From a bacterium (GTDB lineage Bacteria; Bacteroidota; Bacteroidia; B-17B0; Aurantibacillaceae): 5,608 nucleotides of DNA. The stretch covers positions 1-5,608 of the forward strand of contig DAHXOV010000011.1 of assembly GCA_027364695.1 (NCBI GenBank), in the 5' to 3' direction. The notes under the pieces were generated by a model. That model saw only the letters and a program-made list of their open reading frames with translations, made no database searches and was not told the origin of the DNA. The translations under genes were made by a program, and so were the position numbers. Shown in pieces: positions 1 through 5,608 of this stretch; within the stretch, counting starts at the first letter, position 1; each line of letters begins with the position of its first letter.

Positions 1-32
1 AAAGATATCATATTGAATTTCAATGCCTTTTT

Positions 33-41
33 TTATCCACA
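33..41 (+). other. DnaA-box-like 9-mer (TTATCCACA)
   Basis: The sequence matches the classical high-affinity DnaA box exactly. It lies just left of the most AT-rich part of the window (61-180). One-mismatch relatives lie at 218-226 (TTATCAACA, + strand) and 232-240 (TTATTCACC on the - strand). The match is directly visible. DnaA binding is inference, because a 9-mer can occur by chance and a TTATTCACA also occurs inside the kinase gene at 4231-4239. Confidence 0.35.
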
Positions 42-190
42 CTCACACCTTATATCTCGTATAAAACTTTTTGAAAAAAAATATTTTAAAATTTGCTTTT
101 TAGAAAATAATACTCCCTTACAAATTTTATTTTTATTTCAAAACACTTTATTTTATTTTTAATTCATTTTTTAATAACCATTTACTAACA

Positions 191-238
191 ATTTACCTAT
201 ATTCATAATCATATTTCTTATCAACAAAATAGGTGAAT
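191..238. repeat. 10-bp inverted repeat with a 28-base loop
   Basis: ATTTACCTAT (191-200) can pair with ATAGGTGAAT (229-238) over 10 positions, nine Watson-Crick pairs and one T-G wobble, around a 28-base loop. It lies upstream of the candidate nadA promoter, so if that promoter is correct the repeat is not in the nadA transcript. It would then be a possible protein-binding palindrome rather than an RNA hairpin. Pairing like this is not rare in DNA this AT-rich. Confidence 0.25.
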
Positions 239-244
239 AAAAAA

Positions 245-253
245 TGTGAATAA
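245..253 (-). other. DnaA-box-like 9-mer (TTATTCACA on the - strand)
   Basis: On the + strand this reads TGTGAATAA. Its reverse complement fits the relaxed DnaA consensus TTATNCACA. It forms a 13-base-spaced direct repeat with 233-241, since GTGAATAAA occurs at both 233-241 and 246-254. It may be part of a DnaA-binding cluster with 33-41, a site for another regulator, or a chance match. Confidence 0.3.
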
Positions 254-310
254 ATCATAATAACCACTGAATCCCAAAAAAATCAATACTTTCAAAAGCA
301 TATAATTCAT

Positions 311-318
311 TACTTTTG
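311..318 (+). promoter_or_regulatory. candidate Bacteroidota -7 promoter element for the nadA operon
   Basis: TACTTTTG matches the Bacteroidota sigma-A -7 consensus TAnnTTTG at every defined position, and I found no other + strand match in the leader. The usual upstream TTG/TTTG (-33) element is absent at normal spacing; the nearest candidate is TTTC at 290-293, 17 bases upstream. Transcription would start around 325 and leave a leader of about 100 bases before the nadA ATG. The -7 match is seen directly; its use as a promoter is inferred. Confidence 0.45.
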
Positions 319-425
319 TTGATTAATTTTTAATAACATGATTTCAAAATATATTTTAAACAAATTTCAAACAAAACTAACAGGATAATATTAATATAAT
401 ACTTTAAAAACTAATTAAATAAATT

Positions 426-1364
426 ATGATAATAGATGTGAATATTGATTTGGCAGAAGAAATTTTGAAACTGAAAAAACAAAAAAATGCCGTTATATTA
501 GCCCATTATTATCAAATGGGTGAAATTCAAGATATAGCTGACTTTATTGGAGATAGTTTGCAACTCGCTCAGCAAGCACAAAAAACAACGGCAGATATTA
601 TTTTATTTTCAGGTGTTCATTTTATGGCAGAAACAGCAAAAATATTAAACCCTAATAAGAAAGTGATAGTGCCCGATTTGAATGCAGGATGTTCTCTCGC
701 TGATTCATGTCCAGCAGAAGATTTTAGTCAATTAAGGAAAAAATACCCCAATGCAATCGTTATTTCTTACATCAATTGTACAGCAGAGGTAAAAGCACTT
801 TCAGATATTATTTGTACAAGTAGCAATGCAGTTAAGATAGTAGAAAGTATTCCAAAAGAACAGCCCATTATTTTTGCTCCTGATAAAAACTTAGGAAAAT
901 ACATCATCAAAAAAACAGGAAGAGAAATGATACTGTGGAACGGAGCATGCGAGGTACATGAAAAATTTTCCTTACAAAAAATGATAGAATTAAAAGTTCA
1001 ACACCCTGATGCTTTTTTAATAGCCCATCCTGAATGTGAAGAAGATGTTTTAAATTATGCTGATTTTATTGGCAGTACATCTGCCTTGTTGAATTATGTG
1101 AAATCAAGCAGTGAAAAAAAATTCATAGTGGCTACTGAAACGGGTATATTACACCAAATGCAAAAATACTGTCCTGAAAAAATGTTTATTCCTGCGCCAC
1201 CAAATAATACTTGCGCCTGCAATGAATGTCCGTATATGAAACTCAATACCTTTGAAAAAATATATTTAGCGCTTAAAAGTGAAAGCCCGGAGATAATAAT
1301 GAATAAAAATCTTATTGAAAAAGCAAAAAAAGCATTATTGAAAATGTTAGACTTGTCTAAATAG
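426..1364 (+). CDS. nadA: quinolinate synthase (NadA)
   Basis: NadA is a cytoplasmic [4Fe-4S] enzyme that condenses iminoaspartate (made by NadB or aspartate dehydrogenase) with dihydroxyacetone phosphate to give quinolinate, the precursor of NAD. The 312-residue length fits the short form of the family. Visible hallmarks are AHYYQ (26-30), [14 protein letters not shown] (36-49), [11 protein letters not shown] (114-124), WNGACEVHE (171-179), HPEC (201-204), [10 protein letters not shown] (216-225) and [10 protein letters not shown] (236-245). By family comparison the likely cluster ligands are C89 in [10 protein letters not shown]175 in WNGAC, and C268, the last Cys of [10 protein letters not shown] (263-272). 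H27, Y29, H201 and E203 match substrate-site residues of the family. The ATG at 426 gives a normal N-terminus. It is preceded by an A/T-rich stretch without a Shine-Dalgarno sequence, as usual in Bacteroidota. It is probably the first gene of the operon. nadB and nadC are not in the window. Confidence 0.97.
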   Translation: MIIDVNIDLAEEILKLKKQKNAVILAHYYQMGEIQDIADFIGDSLQLAQQAQKTTADIILFSGVHFMAETAKILNPNKKVIVPDLNAGCSLADSCPAEDFSQLRKKYPNAIVISYINCTAEVKALSDIICTSSNAVKIVESIPKEQPIIFAPDKNLGKYIIKKTGREMILWNGACEVHEKFSLQKMIELKVQHPDAFLIAHPECEEDVLNYADFIGSTSALLNYVKSSSEKKFIVATETGILHQMQKYCPEKMFIPAPPNNTCACNECPYMKLNTFEKIYLALKSESPEIIMNKNLIEKAKKALLKMLDLSK

Positions 1365-1373
1365 AAACTCAAA

Positions 1374-3038
1374 ATGAAAAATGTTTTATCTATAATAATT
1401 TTAATTTACTCAACCATATCATTTTCTCAAAAAGATGCTTACGTTCAATTTAAATACCCTGATGGAAACATTTCTTCTGAAGGATATATCAAAGATGGAA
1501 AACCCGATGGATATTGGAAAAATTATTATTCAAATGGAAAAATAAAAAATGAAGGAAATAGAAAAAATTTTTTGTTAGATAGTATATGGAAATTTTACAA
1601 CACAGATGGAAAGCCTGTAAAAACAATAGAATACAAACAAGATAAAAAAAACGGATGGATAAAAGAATACGATACTTCGGGCATTGTTATATTTAAACAA
1701 AAATATTTAAACGATATTCCAACAGACACAGCATACTATTATCATCCAATAGGAAAATTAAAAAAAATTATCCCATTTCAAAAAGGAAAAGCCAATGGTG
1801 TTTTTTATGAATTTGACAAAGATTCTCTGATCGTCGCTATTGGTGAATATCAAAGCGGATTCTTATTAAAGTATGAAAAAATAAATAAAAAAGATGAGCA
1901 AAGTAGAAAACAAGGTACATGGAAAGAATTTTATACCGATGGAAAAGTAAAAAAAGAAATTGATTATAGAGATGACAAAATCAACGGATATGTGAAAGAA
2001 TATGATAAGAAAGGAAACCTTTCAAATGCAGAAAAATACTCCTTTGGAAAAAAAATAGAAAATCCAAAAGAATTTGCAGCTGTTGATATGTATAGAGATT
2101 ATTACGAAGACGGCACTCTAAAATACGAAGGACCTTATGTACAGGGCTATCCCGTAGGAACACACTATCATTATATCAAAGTATTCAGATGCGACTCTAC
2201 TCTTGTTCCAAGAGATGACACCTCCAACATTTATATCAAAAAACAAGTTTGTAAAAACAAACCACTCCCCGACTCTGCTTTTATCTATGAAAACAATGCT
2301 TTAGTGGAAAAAGGACCCATTGATAGTTTAAGAAGAAAACAAGAAACATGGCAAGAATACTACTACTCAGGCGAATTACGAGGCAAAGGAAAATATAAAA
2401 ATAACAACAAAACAGAAGAATGGATATACGATTACCCAAACGGAAAAATAGAACAAAAAGGAAAATATATAGCAGGAAAACCCGATGGACAATGGATTTG
2501 GTACTATGAAAACGGCAATATTCTTCGCGAAGAAAACTATGTAAAAGGAAAAAGAGAAGGAGAATTCAAAGACTATACTCAAGATAAAAAAATACTAACA
2601 TCAGGCCTCTACATTGATGACAACAAAGAAGGACAATGGATATATGAAATTCCAAACTACAAAGTAATAGGAAAATATACCAATGGAAACCCCGATAGTA
2701 CATGGATATCATATTACATGCCATCAGGAAAAACAAGATTCAAAGGAAACTTTCTAAACGGAGACCCCGACGGGCTGCATTATTGGTATTACGAAAATGG
2801 CAATAAAATGATGTACGGTCCTTATCAGGGTGGAGTAAAAAATGGTGAATGGAAATTTTTTGATGAATACGGACACAATTATTTAAATATTACTTATGAA
2901 AACAACATTGAAATAAAATGGATGGGACAAACCATTATCCCCACTTATGAAGATGCTATGAAAGTATATGAAACAATTCTGGAAAATTCAAAAAAATATC
3001 AGGAAATCCTGAAAAGCAAAAAAGAAAATAACAATTAA
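1374..3038 (+). CDS. secreted MORN/YwqK-type repeat protein
   Basis: A 554-residue protein with an N-terminal signal peptide: Lys at 2, a hydrophobic run from about 4 to 16, and likely cleavage near SFS-Q at 16-19. Almost all the rest, from about 28 to 515, is a degenerate tandem repeat of about 23-25 residues, roughly 18 units by eye. Its pattern is YYxNGxxxxEGxYxxGKxDGxW, with the clearest copies at 28-50 and 353-380. This is the MORN-like repeat of COG2849, often named YwqK antitoxin. That name is doubtful here because the protein appears to be exported and no toxin gene adjoins it. A repeat-poor insert at about 263-310 carries the only two cysteines, C273 and C293. The last 40 residues form a charged, probably helical tail rich in Lys and Glu. 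There is no C-terminal sorting domain. It starts 9 bases after nadA. The molecular function is unknown; surface or periplasmic binding or scaffolding is plausible. Confidence 0.88.
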   Translation: MKNVLSIIILIYSTISFSQKDAYVQFKYPDGNISSEGYIKDGKPDGYWKNYYSNGKIKNEGNRKNFLLDSIWKFYNTDGKPVKTIEYKQDKKNGWIKEYDTSGIVIFKQKYLNDIPTDTAYYYHPIGKLKKIIPFQKGKANGVFYEFDKDSLIVAIGEYQSGFLLKYEKINKKDEQSRKQGTWKEFYTDGKVKKEIDYRDDKINGYVKEYDKKGNLSNAEKYSFGKKIENPKEFAAVDMYRDYYEDGTLKYEGPYVQGYPVGTHYHYIKVFRCDSTLVPRDDTSNIYIKKQVCKNKPLPDSAFIYENNALVEKGPIDSLRRKQETWQEYYYSGELRGKGKYKNNNKTEEWIYDYPNGKIEQKGKYIAGKPDGQWIWYYENGNILREENYVKGKREGEFKDYTQDKKILTSGLYIDDNKEGQWIYEIPNYKVIGKYTNGNPDSTWISYYMPSGKTRFKGNFLNGDPDGLHYWYYENGNKMMYGPYQGGVKNGEWKFFDEYGHNYLNITYENNIEIKWMGQTIIPTYEDAMKVYETILENSKKYQEILKSKKENNN

Positions 3039-3044
3039 AAACAA

Positions 3045-5213
3045 ATGAAAAAAAATAAGATTAACATACCCGCAGCCTTGAAAAAAATAGCCCTTGTAAT
3101 AATAGATAAATCAAGCATTATACAGATCAATTCAAAAGCAAAAAAAACTTTATCCCTCAATACAAATAATCAAAAACAAATTCATACACTCCTCTGCAAC
3201 GCGGTCAAAAAAAATAAAAAAGAAATAATCATAGATAAACAAAAAAAAGTATTAAAGATAAATGTGGAAAAAGTAAAAAACAGAAACAAAAACAATTACA
3301 TAATCATTTTTGAAGACATCACTGAACAAAAAAAATCAACAGAAAAATTAAATTTACAGATAGAACTGTTTGAAGATATGTTTGAACACTTACCAATAGG
3401 AATACTTATGCACGATCATGGTAAATTAAAATATGTAAATAAAGAAGCAAAAAGAATAATAGGAACCTACGATAAAAAAAAGTATTTTAACCAAGACCTG
3501 TTAAACCTCTTATACGACAAGAAAGAAAGGAAAAAAGCAATAGAAAGAATGCATAAATTATACACAGAAAAAAAATTACCACCCACCATTTATCATATAA
3601 AAAACTTTAAAGATCAGGAAAAAATAATAGAACTGTCTGCCTTGCTTTTTTATACAAAAAAACAACCTTTAGCAATACTTATTGTGCAGGATAAAACAAA
3701 CGAAATAAACCAGCAACAACTAGAAATACAATATCAACTCAAACATCACGAAAACAAACTACTTATCAAACAAAATGCAGTAAAAGAAAAAATACTCAGC
3801 GAATTAGAAATAAAAAAAGAACAACTTCTCAATACCATCCATCACGCCGACTACCTCTTTTGGATAACAGATGAAAAATTAAATATCATTCTGTACAACA
3901 ATACATTTTATAATTATTGCCTGAAATATTATAACATAAAACCAAGCATAGGAATGTCTGTCATTGATAAAGCAAATCAGATAAATAACTCAACAAAAAA
4001 AGAAACACAAGAATCTCTAATAAAAATACTAAAAGAAAAAAAAGACTTTGAATACGAAGTCAAACAATTTGATAAACAAGCAAACAAACAAAGAGTGTAC
4101 AAAATATTATTACGACCCACATTAGGAAAAAACAAATCCATCAAAAACATCTACTGCTACGGACACGAAATCACAGAAAAATACGACTTCTTAAATCAAA
4201 TAGAAAACCACTCAGTAAAACTGAACACCATTATTCACAACAGCCCCATTTACTTATGGTCCATCAACAAAAACATGGAACTTACACTCTTCAACACTAA
4301 TTACCAAAAACTCATTCAAACCATTTATGGAGAAATACCCACCATAGGAAAAAAACTGTCAAAAGGCAAATATAGCCAAAACCAAAACTTCATTGAAACA
4401 CTCAATTACCACTATCAAAAAGCATTCAACGGCTCAAAAGAAAACTTCCAACTCAACTTTAATATAGAAAACGAAAAACAAATCACATTAGACATCAACC
4501 TCTTCCCCATCATCATCCTCAACGAAATATATGAAGTATCAGGAATCGCAACAGACATAACAACAGAAATAGAAAAACAAAAACAACTCGAAAACCTACT
4601 GAAAGAAAATGAAATCCTCATCAAAGAAGTACACCACAGAATAAAAAACAACTTACAGGTGATTTCAAGCATGCTAAATCTGCAAATTCAAAACGAAGAC
4701 AGCACAACAATAAAAAACGTCCTAAAAGACACACAAAACAGAATATTCTCCATGGCAAACATTCACCAAACACTCTACCAAAATAGAAATTACTCCTCCA
4801 TTAATATCGCCAACAACATCCTCTCTCTCATTCAAAATACCCTCTATTCTTTCAATAAAACAGAGATTCAAATACAATCTGATATAGAAGACATCATACT
4901 GGACGTCAACACAGCCATTCCACTCTCTCTTATCATCAACGAAACCATTACAAACATCGTCAAATACGCCTTCCCACCCAACTACCAAACCAATTCAAAA
5001 ACCATCTATATCCAGTTATCAAGACAAAACTACCACATCCACCTCACCATCAAAGACAACGGAATAGGCATCCCAAAAAACCAAATAACACGCCTCTCCA
5101 GTGTAGGATTTACAATCATCCGCGCCTTATCAGAACAAATCAACGCCAAAATATCCATCCACTCTCAATTAAACAAAGGAACAGAAATCAAACTAGCCAT
5201 ACCACAACTATAA
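3045..5213 (+). CDS. soluble multi-PAS sensor histidine kinase (HisKA_2 type)
   Basis: This 722-residue protein has no signal peptide or membrane span, so it should sense something in the cytoplasm and autophosphorylate on His. About four PAS-like modules are visible, each ending in a DIT-like PAC signature: about 12-97 (DITEQ at 91), 106-222 (DKTNE at 216), 258-380 (EITEK at 375) and 390-510 (DITTE at 504). A Gln/Lys/Glu-rich helical linker spans about 219-262. The phosphoacceptor region EVHHRIKNNLQ (528-538) is typical of HisKA_2 kinases, with H531 the likely phosphorylated residue. The ATPase domain shows an N box NETITNIVKYAF (632-643), a G1 box DNGIGIP (671-677), a G2-like SVGF (686-689) and a terminal KGTEIKLAIP (711-720). 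The ligand and partner are unknown, and no response regulator lies in the window. It starts 6 bases after the repeat gene. The first half is very A-rich with several A8 tracts; the second half turns C-rich. Confidence 0.93.
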   Translation: MKKNKINIPAALKKIALVIIDKSSIIQINSKAKKTLSLNTNNQKQIHTLLCNAVKKNKKEIIIDKQKKVLKINVEKVKNRNKNNYIIIFEDITEQKKSTEKLNLQIELFEDMFEHLPIGILMHDHGKLKYVNKEAKRIIGTYDKKKYFNQDLLNLLYDKKERKKAIERMHKLYTEKKLPPTIYHIKNFKDQEKIIELSALLFYTKKQPLAILIVQDKTNEINQQQLEIQYQLKHHENKLLIKQNAVKEKILSELEIKKEQLLNTIHHADYLFWITDEKLNIILYNNTFYNYCLKYYNIKPSIGMSVIDKANQINNSTKKETQESLIKILKEKKDFEYEVKQFDKQANKQRVYKILLRPTLGKNKSIKNIYCYGHEITEKYDFLNQIENHSVKLNTIIHNSPIYLWSINKNMELTLFNTNYQKLIQTIYGEIPTIGKKLSKGKYSQNQNFIETLNYHYQKAFNGSKENFQLNFNIENEKQITLDINLFPIIILNEIYEVSGIATDITTEIEKQKQLENLLKENEILIKEVHHRIKNNLQVISSMLNLQIQNEDSTTIKNVLKDTQNRIFSMANIHQTLYQNRNYSSINIANNILSLIQNTLYSFNKTEIQIQSDIEDIILDVNTAIPLSLIINETITNIVKYAFPPNYQTNSKTIYIQLSRQNYHIHLTIKDNGIGIPKNQITRLSSVGFTIIRALSEQINAKISIHSQLNKGTEIKLAIPQL

Positions 5214-5220
5214 AAACAAA

Positions 5221-5608
5221 ATGGCCCAAAAACAACTCCTCCCACTTTTACTTATCACCGCTTACATCCAACATTTTTCCCAAACCACCTTCCCATTCCC
5301 AATAGATACCATCTATATCACCGGCAACTTTGGTGAAATAAGAAACAACCACTTTCATCAAGGCATAGACTTTTCTACCAAAGAAAACCACCCCATCAAA
5401 ACCATAGACGACGGATACATCACCCGAATAAAAATCAGCGCCACCGGCTATGGAAAAACCCTCTACATCCAGCACCCATCAGGACTCCTATCCGTATATG
5501 CCCATCTCAACCAATTGACAGACAAAATACAATCCCTCGTCAACAAATACCAAATCCAACAACAACTCAACGAATTTGACATCACACTAAAAAACGACTC
5601 CATCCCCC
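5221..5608 (+). CDS. M23 (LytM-type) metallopeptidase, N-terminal part
   Basis: The first 129 codons and one base of a gene that runs off the right edge. The ATG lies 7 bases after the kinase stop. The N-terminus is a signal peptide with a hydrophobic core at about 6-16 (LLPLLLITAYI) and likely cleavage near HFS-Q at 18-21. The LytM zinc-peptidase domain begins at about 33 with TGNFGEIRNNHFHQGID (34-50), which contains the first zinc motif HxxxD (H46, D50). It continues with DDGYITRIK (63-71), GYGKTLYIQHPSG (76-88) and the conserved SVYAHL (91-96), whose H95 is a catalytic-site residue. The second zinc motif HxH should follow beyond the window. Such enzymes cut peptide cross-links in peptidoglycan, in the periplasm or at the cell surface. 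By hand count 5221-5580 has 118 C and 35 G, far more C-skewed than nadA. Whether the rest is intact cannot be seen. Confidence 0.92.
   Translation, partial: MAQKQLLPLLLITAYIQHFSQTTFPFPIDTIYITGNFGEIRNNHFHQGIDFSTKENHPIKTIDDGYITRIKISATGYGKTLYIQHPSGLLSVYAHLNQLTDKIQSLVNKYQIQQQLNEFDITLKNDSIP

Larger units (their letters stand above)
1..425. other. AT-rich intergenic leader upstream of nadA
   Basis: No convincing gene is visible here. Hand counting gives 77 G/C in the first 420 bases, and 61-180 has only 16 G/C in 120. Frame 1 is open from the left edge to a TAA at 160-162 (53 codons, rich in Phe, Leu, Ile and Lys). It could be the tail of an upstream gene, but it has no recognisable motif and could be open by chance in T-rich DNA. 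From 163 to 425 all frames are broken by stops on both strands. The stretch contains a candidate promoter at 311-318, an inverted repeat at 191-238, and DnaA-box-like 9-mers at 33-41 and 245-253. Confidence 0.75.

Noticed and set aside
9..34. Possible intrinsic terminator: a small inverted repeat (12-24) followed by seven T (28-34)
   Set aside because: The usable stem is only about 4 bp (ATTG with CAAT) with almost no G/C, too weak to call a terminator.
1..162. Open frame 1 from the left edge to a TAA at 160-162, possibly the end of an upstream gene
   Set aside because: There is no recognisable motif, the composition is Phe/Leu/Lys-rich low complexity, and 53 open codons are not surprising in T-rich DNA when six frames are considered. 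The sequence left of the edge would decide it.
325..425. Riboswitch or structured leader ahead of nadA
   Set aside because: The roughly 100-base leader has almost no G/C and no stable stems by eye, so no known NAD-linked riboswitch fold is supported.
1094..2582. - strand open frames at 1094-1372, 1981-2163 and 2376-2582
   Set aside because: They lie wholly or almost wholly inside nadA or the repeat gene on the opposite strand, are Phe/Ser/Ile-rich, and have no recognisable domain.
1455..2910. DNA-level tandem repeat array within the MORN-like gene
   Set aside because: The repeats are clear in protein but diverged in DNA, with no long identical units, so this is an old protein repeat rather than a DNA satellite or CRISPR-like array.
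4231..4239. DnaA-box-like TTATTCACA in the kinase gene
   Set aside because: It is a single match inside coding sequence without companions, and serves better as a warning about the chance level of such 9-mers.
4722..5475. Long open frames on the - strand at 4722-4988 and 5248-5475
   Set aside because: They are shadows of the kinase and peptidase genes, produced by C-rich, G-poor coding sequence. Their translations have no motif, and the + strand frames carry clear domain signatures.

Overview
The window looks like part of a Bacteroidota (Bacteroidetes) chromosome with low GC. Four lines of evidence point that way. The upstream region contains a perfect match to the Bacteroidota -7 promoter element TAnnTTTG. 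No start codon has a Shine-Dalgarno sequence; each is preceded by an A-rich stretch instead. Two signal peptides end in the S-F-S-Q / H-F-S-Q style common in that phylum. The M23 peptidase at the right edge has the family form I associate with Bacteroidota. The genus cannot be read from the sequence.

Layout: positions 1-425 are non-coding or nearly so and very AT-rich (77 G/C in the first 420 bases by hand count, about 18%). This stretch holds a candidate promoter, a 10-bp inverted repeat and a small group of DnaA-box-like 9-mers. Four genes follow, all on the + strand, with gaps of only 9, 6 and 7 bases, so they probably form one transcription unit. They are nadA (426-1364, quinolinate synthase for NAD synthesis), a secreted MORN/YwqK-type repeat protein (1374-3038), a soluble sensor histidine kinase with about four PAS domains and a HisKA_2-type catalytic core (3045-5213), and the first 129 codons of a secreted M23/LytM metallopeptidase (5221 to beyond the right edge).

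How they work together: NadA is a housekeeping biosynthetic enzyme. The other three suggest an envelope and signalling theme: a secreted repeat protein, a cytoplasmic sensor kinase without a visible response regulator, and an envelope peptidoglycan hydrolase. A functional link among them is inferred only from their tight co-directional packing.

The most unusual features are (a) a strong change in base composition along one apparently continuous operon, from balanced or G-rich in nadA and the early repeat gene to C much greater than G in the late kinase and the peptidase; (b) DnaA-box-like sequences in the AT-rich leader, which could mark a replication origin or a DnaA-binding control site, or could be chance; and (c) a repeat-free insert carrying the only two cysteines in the MORN-like protein. 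I saw no clear new defence or mobile system, no tRNA or rRNA, no CRISPR array and no insertion sequence.
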